Shown here in pieces: positions 8,989 through 17,968 of a DNA stretch of 64,000 bases. Origin of the DNA: Seongchinamella sediminis (GTDB taxonomy: Bacteria > Pseudomonadota > Gammaproteobacteria > Pseudomonadales > Halieaceae); assembly GCF_003457605.1 (NCBI RefSeq), contig NZ_QRAN01000016.1, positions 1-64,000 on the forward strand. The letters run 5' to 3'. Position 1 is the stretch's first letter; every line of letters starts with the position of its first letter. The translations under genes were made by a program, and so were the position numbers. The notes under the pieces are model-generated. The model was not told the origin of the DNA, searched no databases, and saw only the letters and a list, made by a program, of their open reading frames with translations.

Positions 8989-9906
8989 TTGGAAACAGTA
9001 GTGATCGAGCAGTATCTGGTTTTTGGCACGGTCGCCCAGGAGGGTAGCTTTACCCGGGCGGCCGAGACGCTGGGTGTCTCCAAGTCGCATATCAGCAAGC
9101 AGATAGCGAAACTGGAGGCGTCGCTGCGGGTGCGGCTGTTTCAGCGCAGCCCGCGCAAGGTGCAGTTGACGGACGTCGGCCAGCGCCTGCTGGCGGACGT
9201 GGAGCCGATGTTGGCTGCTTATCGACATGCCAGCGAAACGGCGCACAGTTTTCACAGCGAACCGGCCGGCACGGTCAGGTTGGCGATATCAGCGGTATTC
9301 GCCGAGCAGCTGTTGGCGCCCGAACTGGGAAGCTTTTTGCAGTGTCACCCCAAGTTGTCGCTGGAGTTAATGCTGCAGCAGGGAGCGCCGTCAAACCTGG
9401 CTGAAAATGTGGATATGGCGGTGACTATCGGCGACCTGCCTGACAGTAGCCTGGTGGCCCGCAGCCTGGGTTATCTCCCGGCCCGCCTGGTCGCCAGCCC
9501 TGGCTACATCAAACAGCACGGAGCGCCCGTGAGGCCGGATGATTTAACCCGGCACAACTGTTTATTCGCGCACTACCCAACCTTGCCGTTTACCCGGGAG
9601 TGGACGTTTTACCAGTCCGGTGAGCCTGCGGTGGTGAATGTCAGCGGTAATTTAAAGCTCAATGATATCCAGGTAATGAAAGCCCTGGTACTGGCGGGCA
9701 GTGGTGTGGCGGTGTTACCCCGCTTTTTGATCCACCAGGAGTTGGCCGCCGGCACCTTGCAGCGATTATTGCCACAGTGGCAAATGCCCAATGCTCCGGA
9801 GGTTCACCTGTTGTATCACCACCGCCGCTGGCGGTCACCTGCTCTGCAGCAGGTGGCGGCATTTCTAGTGGAGACCTTTCGGCGGCATCTGTCCTTGCAA
9901 GAGTAG
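8989..9906 (+). CDS. LysR family transcriptional regulator
   Basis: About 305 residues. The N-terminal winged HTH is clear (FGTVAQEGSFTRAAETLGVSKSHISKQIAKLE), followed by a periplasmic-binding-like effector domain (RLAISAVFAEQLLAPELGSFL; GSGVAVLPRFLIHQEL). The start is uncertain: TTG 8989 (METVVIEQYL...) or GTG 9001. The open frame extends much further upstream, but that part is antisense to the neighbouring gene and not protein-like. It is divergent from the DUF1254 gene with 129 nt between, typical of a LysR regulator and its target. Confidence 0.85.
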   Translation: METVVIEQYLVFGTVAQEGSFTRAAETLGVSKSHISKQIAKLEASLRVRLFQRSPRKVQLTDVGQRLLADVEPMLAAYRHASETAHSFHSEPAGTVRLAISAVFAEQLLAPELGSFLQCHPKLSLELMLQQGAPSNLAENVDMAVTIGDLPDSSLVARSLGYLPARLVASPGYIKQHGAPVRPDDLTRHNCLFAHYPTLPFTREWTFYQSGEPAVVNVSGNLKLNDIQVMKALVLAGSGVAVLPRFLIHQELAAGTLQRLLPQWQMPNAPEVHLLYHHRRWRSPALQQVAAFLVETFRRHLSLQE

Positions 9907-10070
9907 GCCCCTCTTGTGGCGTGACTTGTCCCGCAGAGCATATCCAGCCACACTGTCGGTGCCTGGCTTCACGGCAGCGCGCCTGCAGCGCCCGGGCTGG
10001 CAGGCCTGGTCCAGGGTTACAAATGTAGAGCCCCTGCAGCAGCGCGGGGCTAAAACATCAGGAGGCCCCC

Positions 10071-11786
10071 ATGTCGCAACCACAAACGCAGCAGCCCACC
10101 GACACTGCGCAATCGCTCTGTCATGGGGAAACCCATGAGGTATTCAATCAGCCCACAGCGCTGGATCCTTACAATGTGTACACATCCGATCCGGCACTCC
10201 AGCATTGGGTGCAAACCTTCGGCGCGCAATGGCATGAACGTGAACTGACAGTCTATGGACAGCGTGCTGGCTCTGACCTGTTTGAAGCCGGCTTTGCGGC
10301 CAATAAATACAAGCCGGAATTCAGGTCTCACAATCGTTTCGGTGAACGCATCGACCAGGTGGATTTTCATCCCGGCTATCACCTGTTAATGCAGACCGCC
10401 ATTGAAGCCGGTCACCACAGCCTGCCCTGGCGTGAGAAAAAGCCAGGCGCCCATGTGGCGCGAGCCGCTATTGAGTATATGCACACGCAGGCGGACCCGG
10501 GTTCCGGTTGCCCCTTGACCATGACCTTTGCCGCCGTGCCAGCGCTCATGCACCAACCAGACATCGCCGAACAGTGGTTGCCGAAAATTACCGCCAATCA
10601 CTATGACGGGCGCAACATTCCGTTTTACGACAAGCAGGGCCTGACCATTGGCATGGCCATGACGGAAAAGCAGGGTGGTAGTGACGTCCGTGCCAACACC
10701 ACAACAGCCTATCCGCTGGAGAAAGCCGGTCCCGGAGAAGCCTATGAAATCGTCGGGCACAAGTGGTTTTGCAGTGCCCCCATGTGCGATGCCTTCCTGG
10801 TGCTTGCCCATACCCATGATGAGCAGGGCAATAGCAGAGGCCTGAGCTGCTTCCTGTTACCGCGCTGGCGTCCCGATGGCCGTAAAAACGAAATGTACCT
10901 GCAGCGCCTGAAAGACAAAATGGGCAATGTGTCCAACGCCTCCAGTGAAGTCGAGTACCGCGGTGCCTTTGCCTGGATGATCGGTGAAGAAGGGCGCGGC
11001 GTGCGCACCATCATCGAGATGGTTTCCATGACCCGTTTCGATTGCATGGTCGGGTCTGCCGGCATCATGCGCCAGGCCCTGGCGCAGGCCTATCACCACA
11101 CCGGTGGCCGCGCCGCATTTGGTAAGAATCTGCACCAGCAACCACTGATGCAAAATGTGCTGGCGGATCTCGCTATCGAAAGCGAAGCGGCGTTGGCCAT
11201 TGCCATGCGTATTGCCCACAGCCTGGACAATCTGCAAGCTAAGCCGGATGACCAGCAGGAGGCGCGCTTCAGCCGCGTGGCCACGGCCATTGGCAAGTAC
11301 TGGATTTGTAAACGCACGGCACAGTTCACCTATGAGTGCATGGAATGCATCGGTGGTGTTGGCGTGGTTGAAGACAATGTACTGCCGCGCCTCTATCGCG
11401 AAAGCCCGATAAACGCGATCTGGGAGGGCAGCGGCAACGTGCAGTGCCTGGACGTGCTGCGTGCCATGCAAAAGGACCCGCAGGTGATGCATGCCTTTAT
11501 GGCCGAGCTGGCCAGGGCAGCGGGGCGCTACGAGGTATTTGATCGCTACCTGGCGGCGCTGCAGGGTGAGATCGAGGATCTGCAAAAACTGGAATACCGT
11601 GCGCGTAGCCTGGTGGAAAAGCTGGCCCTTGCCTGGCAGGCAAGTACGCTCATTCAATTCGCCGACAGCGAGATCGCCGCGGCCTATGTGAGCTCCCGCC
11701 TCACCGGGGAACATGGCCAGTACTATGGCACACTGCCCGTTGAGGTGGATGCACAGCAGCTGATGAAGCGAGTGCTCAGGGCCTAG
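10071..11786 (+). CDS. aidB: AidB-type acyl-CoA dehydrogenase
   Basis: 571 residues, slightly longer than E. coli AidB (541). It matches AidB closely in order and wording: HEVFNQPTALDPYNVY near the N-terminus, DFHPGYHLLM, MTFAAVPALM, MTEKQGGSDVRANTT, GHKWFCSAPMCDAFLVLA, MTRFDCMVGSAGIMRQA, and LYRESPINAIWEGSGNVQCLDVLR. AidB is an FAD flavoprotein of the acyl-CoA dehydrogenase superfamily, induced in the alkylation response in E. coli and able to bind DNA; its physiological substrate is uncertain. AGGAGG (10060s) gives a strong RBS. The gene is monocistronic. A role in branched acyl-CoA oxidation is an alternative. Confidence 0.88.
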   Translation: MSQPQTQQPTDTAQSLCHGETHEVFNQPTALDPYNVYTSDPALQHWVQTFGAQWHERELTVYGQRAGSDLFEAGFAANKYKPEFRSHNRFGERIDQVDFHPGYHLLMQTAIEAGHHSLPWREKKPGAHVARAAIEYMHTQADPGSGCPLTMTFAAVPALMHQPDIAEQWLPKITANHYDGRNIPFYDKQGLTIGMAMTEKQGGSDVRANTTTAYPLEKAGPGEAYEIVGHKWFCSAPMCDAFLVLAHTHDEQGNSRGLSCFLLPRWRPDGRKNEMYLQRLKDKMGNVSNASSEVEYRGAFAWMIGEEGRGVRTIIEMVSMTRFDCMVGSAGIMRQALAQAYHHTGGRAAFGKNLHQQPLMQNVLADLAIESEAALAIAMRIAHSLDNLQAKPDDQQEARFSRVATAIGKYWICKRTAQFTYECMECIGGVGVVEDNVLPRLYRESPINAIWEGSGNVQCLDVLRAMQKDPQVMHAFMAELARAAGRYEVFDRYLAALQGEIEDLQKLEYRARSLVEKLALAWQASTLIQFADSEIAAAYVSSRLTGEHGQYYGTLPVEVDAQQLMKRVLRA

Positions 11787-11907
11787 TCGGAATACCAGTG
11801 GCCCTGCCGCACCCGGTAGTCACTGCCACGGGAAAGCAGTTTGGGGAAGCATCCTGCGGCATTGTTCAGCGTGCACCCGGATGCGGCCCGATGCGAACGG
11901 CTGAGCG

Positions 11908-12288
11908 TCACTTGCCCGGCAGCGACCGGAGCGCCAGGGTAAAGAGTATGGCGAACACGCCATCGGCGGAGGCAGGGATCAGGAATTGCCAGCTGATGTC
12001 GCCGGTCAGTACGTTGAGTGCGGCAATCGCCACCACGCCCCATTTGCCCCACACCGCCAGCCGAATCACCGGCGCCAGGGTTGCCAGGTCTTTTGATGCC
12101 TGGTAGTAGCCAATACCAAAAATGAACACCAACCCGGCGAACTGCTGTGTCCACAGGGTCTGCTCCGGTGCCGGCGTCACCGCAAACAGTCCGAGAAATA
12201 CGCCAGGTATGAGAAAAAGACCCAGGGCGACCACCCAGTTGAACAGGGCGGCCGCGGTAAACAGGCGCCTGGTCATTGCAGTATTCAC
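11908..12288 (-). CDS. Small four-helix membrane protein, unknown function
   Basis: 126 residues with about four hydrophobic helices (LFTAAALFNWVVALGLFLIPGVFLGLF; QQFAGLVFIFGIGYYQ; WGVVAIAALNVLTG; FAILFTLAL). I choose GTG 12288 because it overlaps the stop of the upstream gene in a GTGA and a GGAGG lies 10 nt before it; ATG 12276 is the alternative. It is the last gene of the seven-gene operon starting at 19096. No family assigned; its coupling to the methyltransferase-like membrane protein suggests a shared membrane role. Confidence 0.7.
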   Translation of the reverse strand: MNTAMTRRLFTAAALFNWVVALGLFLIPGVFLGLFAVTPAPEQTLWTQQFAGLVFIFGIGYYQASKDLATLAPVIRLAVWGKWGVVAIAALNVLTGDISWQFLIPASADGVFAILFTLALRSLPGK

Positions 12289-13031
12289 AATCTGGTTTCC
12301 TCCAGTTGTGGTCTGAATGGTGCAACAAGTACCTTCCACGGCAGCAGGCGACTCGAGCGGATTGCGTAGGCGTCCCAATCAGGGTAGCGCGAGATCGAGG
12401 CGTCCTTCACTTGCATCCGCGAGTAGAAGAACAGGCAGGCATAAGCCAATACCAGGTAACCCAGCCAGTGATTGGCGAGAATTGCATAGGCCCCGTAGAT
12501 CATGATTTCCCCCAGGAAGTTGGGGTTGCGCGTGAAGCTGAACACGCCATCGTTGATCAGTCCCTTGCGGTACTTCAGCGAGAAGTACTTCTGGCAGTCG
12601 CCGGCTATCATCCAGGTGATACCCTGGGTGTGCATGGCGACTGCGAGGAACAGTATGGGCCCCGAAGGCTCTACATGCCGCGACAGGAACAGGTAGGGCA
12701 GCAGCCAGTACCAGGCGATCAACACCAGGTAGGTCATCACGGCACCACCGTAGGTCACCCGGGTCTCGAAACTGCCGTCGCGAAAGCCGAAATCCTTGAC
12801 CAGCCAGCAGTAACCGTAGATGCCGTGCAAGCCCAGGTAGACCCAGGCGGCCGTGCTGAAGTTGTCGAAGTGCAGCATCATGCCGTAGATGATGAACAGG
12901 GTAATGATCTTGTGCAGGTTGATGACCCAGGCCACCTTCAGGTGGCGTGGGCCGCCGCCAAAGTCCTCGGTCAGTTTGCCGGATACCTCGTAGATGGTTC
13001 TCGCCCAGCCGGGTGCGGTGTACTTGTGCAT
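12285..13031 (-). CDS. Integral membrane protein, isoprenylcysteine methyltransferase / steroid 5-alpha-reductase C-terminal-like
   Basis: 248 residues with several transmembrane helices. Near residues 165-185 is the pattern LINDGVFSFTRNPNFLGEIMIYGAYA, resembling the (F/Y)xxxRNPxYxGE motif shared by ICMT methyltransferases, DUF1295 and the steroid 5-alpha-reductase C-terminal domain, where it binds SAM or NADPH. The reaction (methylation or enone reduction) cannot be decided. Being in an operon with acyl-CoA ligase, thiolase and dehydrogenases makes a lipid or sterol-like substrate plausible. Overlaps the next gene by 4 nt. Confidence 0.7.
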   Translation of the reverse strand: MHKYTAPGWARTIYEVSGKLTEDFGGGPRHLKVAWVINLHKIITLFIIYGMMLHFDNFSTAAWVYLGLHGIYGYCWLVKDFGFRDGSFETRVTYGGAVMTYLVLIAWYWLLPYLFLSRHVEPSGPILFLAVAMHTQGITWMIAGDCQKYFSLKYRKGLINDGVFSFTRNPNFLGEIMIYGAYAILANHWLGYLVLAYACLFFYSRMQVKDASISRYPDWDAYAIRSSRLLPWKVLVAPFRPQLEETRL

Positions 13032-13063
13032 ATTATCCTCGCTGTGTCTGCGTGACCTGGCGG

Positions 13064-13843
13064 TCAGTGGCAGGTGTAGCCGCCGTCGATCACCAGTTCT
13101 GAGCCGGTCATGTATTTGGACTCATCCGAAGCCAGGAACAGGCAGCCGTTGGCGATATCCAGGGGTTCGCCCATGGCGCCGCCCATGGGGATTTCGCGGC
13201 GCAAGCGGTCCTGCATTTCGTCCTGCACTGCCTGGGGCATGGAGGCGATTCCCTCCTCCACCATGGCGGTGAGGATGAAGCCCGGGTGAACGGAATTCAC
13301 CCGGATGGGGTAGCCCTCTTTGGCGCAGTGCAGCGCCGCGGACTTGGTGAAGATGCGCACACCGCCCTTGCTGTAGTTGTAGGCGGCCACGTTCGCCTCG
13401 CCGACAATCCCCTCGATGGATGAAATGTTGATGATCGATCCGCCGTTTTCCTTCATCGCGCCGATGGCGGCGCGGGTACCGAAGAACACACTCTCGCCGT
13501 TGATGGCCTGGGTGGTACGCCAGTCCGACAGGGTGGCGTCTTCCACCGAGCCGGGAAGGGCGATACCGGCGTTGTTCACCAGTACGTGCAGGCCGCCGTG
13601 CCGCGCCACGATGTCCTCCACCAGGATGGCCCACAGCGCCTCATCAGTCACGTCCTGCGCCAGTGCCTCGGCCCGGCCGCCGGCCGCGCTGATTGCAGCC
13701 GCCACCCGCTGCACGGCTTCTTCCCGCAGGTCGGTGGCGATTACCATTGCGCCCTCCTGGGCGAAACGCCGCGCGGTGGCCTCACCGATGCCCGCGCCCG
13801 CGCCGGTTACCAGCGCGACTTTACCGTCCAGTCTTGTCGTCAT
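13064..13843 (-). CDS. Short-chain dehydrogenase/reductase (SDR)
   Basis: 259 residues, classical SDR length. NAD(P) motif GAGAGIGEA (TGxxxGxG) near residue 15, VNNAGIALPG (NNAG) near residue 88, catalytic Ser in INISSIEG, and YNYSK (YxxxK). It probably interconverts a hydroxyl and ketone on a CoA-bound or free catabolic intermediate, likely NAD-dependent given the acidic residue after beta2 (ATDLRE). It sits between the acyl-CoA dehydrogenase (12 nt) and the membrane protein (32 nt) in the same operon, consistent with a beta-oxidation-type 3-hydroxyacyl step. Confidence 0.92.
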   Translation of the reverse strand: MTTRLDGKVALVTGAGAGIGEATARRFAQEGAMVIATDLREEAVQRVAAAISAAGGRAEALAQDVTDEALWAILVEDIVARHGGLHVLVNNAGIALPGSVEDATLSDWRTTQAINGESVFFGTRAAIGAMKENGGSIINISSIEGIVGEANVAAYNYSKGGVRIFTKSAALHCAKEGYPIRVNSVHPGFILTAMVEEGIASMPQAVQDEMQDRLRREIPMGGAMGEPLDIANGCLFLASDESKYMTGSELVIDGGYTCH

Positions 13844-13855
13844 GTCGATGTCCTC

Positions 13856-15085
13856 TCAAAGCAGTTCAGGCTTCACGAGCAGGCTGCCGCCCTTGAGCGC
13901 GAGCACCTCGTTGCAGCCGTCGGCGATCAGCATGGCGCGGGCGTCCCGCAGCAGTTTCTCCACCGGGTACTCCCGGGTCAGGCCGTTCCCGCCGAAGATC
14001 TGCACCGCGTCCGAGGCGACCTCGAAGGCCGACTGGGTGGCGGTTACCTTGGCGGAAATCGATCCCTGCAGGGCCGCTTCCGGCGCCGTGGCATTATAGG
14101 TCATGACCCGGCGCACCAGGGCGCGGGAGGCCTCCACCTTGCGGAACATGTGGAACAGCCGGTACTTGACGCTCTGGTGGCGAATGATGGGCAGGCCGCC
14201 CTGCTTGCGCTCGTGGGCGTAGGCGTGGGCGTGCTCGTAGGCGGCGCGGGCGATACCCACGGCCATATTGGCCACATGCACATTGGCCTCCGCCAGGGTG
14301 TGGCGCACGAAGTCAACGTACTGCTCCGGCCCGGCCAGCAAGTGGCTGAGGGGCACCTCCACGTTGTCGAAGTAGATCTCACCCTGGTTGAGGGCACGCA
14401 GGCCGATCTTTTCCAGCGGTTTGCCCCTGGTGACGCCGGGCAGGTCCAGGGGCACAATCAGGGATATGCCCGGACGAACCTCGCCGTTCTCCTCGTAGTG
14501 GCAGTACAGGGCGCAGACTTCGGCCACGGTGCCGCCGGATACCCAGGCGGACTTCTGGCCGTTGACAATGATTGTGTCGCCCTCGATGCGGGCCACGCAG
14601 TTGGCGCGGCCGTAGTCGCCCTCCACCGCGGCGATGCTGCCGCCGGCGTCGAGGCTGTCGCTGCCGTGGTCGGGCTCGGTAATGCCCCAGCAGCCCAGCT
14701 TGCCGTCGCAGAAATCGACCATGTCGAGGTTGCCCGCCAGGGCGGCGTACAGGCCGGGCATCTGGCTCACCAGTACCATGCCACCCAGGCCGGGCTCACC
14801 CCAGGCCAGTTCTTCCGCGGCAATCAGCAGCAGCCGCTCGCGCTCCAGGGGGGGCAGGTCGAGCATGGCCTTGACGCTGAGTCCCAGGCCCGCGGACTGC
14901 TCCAGCACGGCCCAGAGGGGCGACTCGGGGGCTATGGCGTCGTCGGCAGACATCCCGTCCAGCCGCGTGCCGGCAGGCCGCAGCACCTCCTCCGCGAAGC
15001 GGTGGGCAGTATCCTGCACCAACTGCTCCATCTCGGACAGGGGTTCTTCCAGGCCGCTGAGCGGCAGATTGATGTAGTTACTCAT
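13856..15085 (-). CDS. Acyl-CoA dehydrogenase
   Basis: 409 residues from the chosen start MSNYINLPL, supported by GGAGAG 7-9 nt upstream; the longer frame to 15148 has no RBS. Family signs: GCWGITEPDHGSDSLD (substrate and FAD loop), GQKSAWVSGGTVAEVCALY, GEIYFDNVEVPLSHLL, and the C-terminal DAVQIFGGNGLTREYPVEKLLRDAR. It would introduce an alpha,beta double bond into an acyl-CoA with electrons to ETF. It lies 22 nt downstream of the acyl-CoA ligase, which supplies CoA thioesters. Confidence 0.92.
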   Translation of the reverse strand: MSNYINLPLSGLEEPLSEMEQLVQDTAHRFAEEVLRPAGTRLDGMSADDAIAPESPLWAVLEQSAGLGLSVKAMLDLPPLERERLLLIAAEELAWGEPGLGGMVLVSQMPGLYAALAGNLDMVDFCDGKLGCWGITEPDHGSDSLDAGGSIAAVEGDYGRANCVARIEGDTIIVNGQKSAWVSGGTVAEVCALYCHYEENGEVRPGISLIVPLDLPGVTRGKPLEKIGLRALNQGEIYFDNVEVPLSHLLAGPEQYVDFVRHTLAEANVHVANMAVGIARAAYEHAHAYAHERKQGGLPIIRHQSVKYRLFHMFRKVEASRALVRRVMTYNATAPEAALQGSISAKVTATQSAFEVASDAVQIFGGNGLTREYPVEKLLRDARAMLIADGCNEVLALKGGSLLVKPELL

Positions 15086-15107
15086 GTTATGTCTCTCCAG
15101 CTTGCAT

Positions 15108-16700
15108 TCAGGCGTCGGCGGCGTACACGTCGCTGCGCTTGTTTTCAAAGGCTTCCACCAGGAAGCGCTCCTGGGGTTTTTCCGAGGCGGTCTTGGGAAT
15201 CTCGTCCAGCACCTGGATGAAATCCGGTACGCTGTTCCTGTCCAGCTTCTCCCGGCAGGCGGCGAATACTGCCCCGACGTCGAAGCGTTCCCGGTCCGCC
15301 GGCACCACCGCGCCGACGATGTCCTTCTCGCCCGGGGCCATGCCTGCAGTCACCGCCAGCCCGTACACGTAGGCGTCCGCTACCGAGTCGCATTCGGACA
15401 GGGCCTTCTCCACGAAGGCGGTATTGATAAAGTCGCCGTGCTTGCGAATGCCGCCGCCCATGCGGTAGTGAAAGAACAGCCAGCCGTCCTGGTCGAGGTG
15501 GCCGATATCGCCCATGTGCAGCCAGCCGCCGGCCAGCTTCTTGTCGGTGGCCTCCTGGTTCTTGAAGTAGGCCACCTGCGGGCAGCTGCCGTCTGCCTCG
15601 CGGAAGCAGATCTCGCCGGCGACGCCAGGGGCTACCGGGTGGCCGTTTTCGTCCAGGATGGCGATCTGCAGGTTGGGCGGCGGTTTGCCGCAGCTGCCGA
15701 TCGGCCCGATCCCGGTGGGGTTGAAGGTAAGCCCCCCCTCGGCCGCGCCGTAGAACTCGAACAGCTCTACCCCGAAGCGCCGGGAAAAGTCTTCCCAGAT
15801 CGCTGCCGGCATGCCGGCGCTGAGTATCTTGCGCACCGGGTTGTTGGCGTCGTCGTCCCGGGGCGGCTCGGCGTAAATTGCGGTGGTCATGCCTCCGAGT
15901 AAATTGAAGAACGTGCAGCCGTACCGTCGGGTGATGTCCCACAGTCGTGATTTGCTGAACTTGCGGCTGATGACGCAGGGAATGCCTGCGTTCAGTGACA
16001 TACCCAGGGTGACCAGCTGCGCATTGGCGTGGGTCAGGGACAGGCCGGTGTACAGGCAGTCACTCTGGTCCAGGCCGAACAGGTCGGGCAGACTGGCCGC
16101 TACGGCCAGGCGGGCGTGGGGCGACAGGATGGCCTTGGGATCACCGGTGGTGCCGGAGGTGTACAGCAGTTGCATCGGAGCATCCGCTGCCACGCTGTTG
16201 ATCGGCAGTTGCGGATCGGGCAGGGGGCGCGACAGTTCCGCGCGGATGCCCGGATGCTCACCGTGGGTGCCGCACAGGGTGGCAATCCAGCGCTCGCTGC
16301 TGCCGGACCAGGCATCCTCCACTGCCGCCACCGCATAGCCGGGGACGACAGCGCCACGGCACTCGGCGAAGTCCAGCATGTAACGCAGCTTGTCGCCGCG
16401 GGTACGGGGGTCGATGGGGACGAAAACGGTGCCGAGAATGGAGGAGGCCACCATGAAGTCGACGAACTCGGGGTGGTTCTGCATCACCAGGGCGAAGGCG
16501 TCCCCGGGCTGCATGCCCTGGCTGCTCAACCAGGCCGCCAGGCGCTGGCCATTGTCCCAGAGTTGCCGGTAGCTGCGGGTCTCCTCGATGAAGTTACCCT
16601 GCGAGTCGATATCGACGAAGGTCAGCAGGGGCTTGTCGGCACAATGGTCGCACCGGTGGCGGACCAGCTGCGCGAGGATGGTCATGTTGTGCTCGCTCAT
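15108..16700 (-). CDS. AMP-dependent acyl-CoA synthetase (ligase)
   Basis: 530 residues of the adenylate-forming superfamily. The P-loop-like motif MQLLYTSGTTGDPKAI (A3), FYGAAEGG (A5, here with a less usual Ala-Ala-Glu-Gly), and GGWLHMGDIGHLDQDGWLFFHYRMGGGIRKHGDFI (A7/A8) are visible, with a C-terminal KTASEKPQ containing the acylation Lys region. It activates a carboxylic acid with ATP and CoA. The general form resembles crotonobetaine/carnitine-type or long-chain ligases; substrate unknown. It is 2 nt from the thiolase stop, so it is co-transcribed. Confidence 0.92.
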   Translation of the reverse strand: MSEHNMTILAQLVRHRCDHCADKPLLTFVDIDSQGNFIEETRSYRQLWDNGQRLAAWLSSQGMQPGDAFALVMQNHPEFVDFMVASSILGTVFVPIDPRTRGDKLRYMLDFAECRGAVVPGYAVAAVEDAWSGSSERWIATLCGTHGEHPGIRAELSRPLPDPQLPINSVAADAPMQLLYTSGTTGDPKAILSPHARLAVAASLPDLFGLDQSDCLYTGLSLTHANAQLVTLGMSLNAGIPCVISRKFSKSRLWDITRRYGCTFFNLLGGMTTAIYAEPPRDDDANNPVRKILSAGMPAAIWEDFSRRFGVELFEFYGAAEGGLTFNPTGIGPIGSCGKPPPNLQIAILDENGHPVAPGVAGEICFREADGSCPQVAYFKNQEATDKKLAGGWLHMGDIGHLDQDGWLFFHYRMGGGIRKHGDFINTAFVEKALSECDSVADAYVYGLAVTAGMAPGEKDIVGAVVPADRERFDVGAVFAACREKLDRNSVPDFIQVLDEIPKTASEKPQERFLVEAFENKRSDVYAADA

Positions 16701-16702
16701 GC

Positions 16703-17941
16703 TCAGTCCTCCCGGCGCAGGATGCTCACCACGGTGGCCGCGGCATCGGTGCCGATCATACCGCCGCCGTTGTGGGCCAGGCCGATGCGGGCGTCCTGCA
16801 CCTGGCGGTCGCGGGCACGGCCCTGCAGCTGCTCGGTGAGTTCGACGATCTGGGCCGCGCCGGAGGCCCCGATGGGGTGTCCCTTGCGCAGCAGGCCACC
16901 GGACACGTTCACTGGCAGGCGACCGCCCAGGCGGGTGCTGCCGTCTTCGATCAGCGCACCGCCCCGGCCCTTCCCGCAGATGCCGAGGTACTCGTAGGCA
17001 ATGATTTCCGAGGGGGCGGAGGCGTCGTGCAGTTCGATCAGGCTGAGGTCCTCGGGGCCGACGCCGGCGGCCTCGTAGGCCAGGTTGGCCGCGAGGGAGC
17101 CCACCGACAGGTCGCCCTCGTCCTCGTCGAAGCCGGAGACCAGGGCGGAGGACAGCACCCGCACGGGCTTGCCCAGACCCAGTTGTTTCGCCTTGCGTTC
17201 ACTTACCACGACCACCGCGGCAGCGCCGTCGCCGATGGGCGAGCACATGGGCAGGGTCAGGGGCCAGACGATCTCGCGCGAGGCCAGCACTTCGTCGACG
17301 GTCATGGGCACCTGGAACTGGGCCCGGGGGTTGAGGCTGCCGTGGAAGGCGTTCTTGGCGGTGACACCGGCGATCTGCTCCACGGTGGTGCCGTAGGCTT
17401 TCATGTGAGCGATAGTCATCAGGGAGTAAATGTCCATGAACACGGAGCGGGTCTTGCCGGCATTGGCCCTGTCCACTTCCTCGCCCGCCCTGGCGGCGAG
17501 AGTTTCCAGGGCGCCCATCACGCCATTGGCGTTTTCGGTATCCACGGCGCCGTCAAAGGCGGCGAAGGAGCGCATCTTGTCTTCGTGGAACAGCTTCTCG
17601 AAACCGCACACCAGGGCCACGTCGTACAAGCCCGCGGTGACCATGGCGCAGGCCTGGTTGAAGGCGGTGGAGGAGGTGGCGCAGGCGTTTTCCACGTTGA
17701 TGACCGGAATCCTGCCGATGCCCAATGCGCGCAGGGCAGCCTGGCCGCTTATCATCTCCTGACCCTGGACCACGCCGCCGGCGGCGTTGCCCATATAGGC
17801 GACCTGCAGGTCGGCGCCGGTGAGCCCGGCATCCGCCAGTGCCTCGCGGATGGCCTCGCCGGCCAGGCCCTTGAGGGTGATGTCCAGGTGCTTGCCGAAG
17901 CGGGTCATTCCCACCCCGGCCACGTATGCATTTATTTTCAT
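16703..17941 (-). CDS. SCP2-type (non-specific lipid-transfer-type) thiolase
   Basis: 412 residues with the thiolase fold. The nucleophilic Cys is present (Cys87 in NVENACATSSTAF), as are the downstream His motif GHPIGASGAAQ and GLAHNGGGMIG at the C-terminus. SCP2-type thiolases cleave beta-ketoacyl-CoA, including branched or sterol side chains. Together with the ligase, acyl-CoA dehydrogenase and SDR of this operon it can complete a beta-oxidation round; an enoyl-CoA hydratase would have to come from elsewhere, for instance 52-59 kb. RBS GGAGAG upstream. Confidence 0.9.
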   Translation of the reverse strand: MKINAYVAGVGMTRFGKHLDITLKGLAGEAIREALADAGLTGADLQVAYMGNAAGGVVQGQEMISGQAALRALGIGRIPVINVENACATSSTAFNQACAMVTAGLYDVALVCGFEKLFHEDKMRSFAAFDGAVDTENANGVMGALETLAARAGEEVDRANAGKTRSVFMDIYSLMTIAHMKAYGTTVEQIAGVTAKNAFHGSLNPRAQFQVPMTVDEVLASREIVWPLTLPMCSPIGDGAAAVVVVSERKAKQLGLGKPVRVLSSALVSGFDEDEGDLSVGSLAANLAYEAAGVGPEDLSLIELHDASAPSEIIAYEYLGICGKGRGGALIEDGSTRLGGRLPVNVSGGLLRKGHPIGASGAAQIVELTEQLQGRARDRQVQDARIGLAHNGGGMIGTDAAATVVSILRRED

Positions 17942-17968
17942 AAGGTCTCTCCTGCGGGCTCGCCCTTG

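Noticed and set aside
13586-15220. 544-codon plus-strand open frame opposite the SDR and acyl-CoA dehydrogenase
   Set aside because: Shadow of two well-supported minus-strand genes; low-complexity composition and no motif. The same applies to plus-strand frames at 15084-15902 and 16772-18109.
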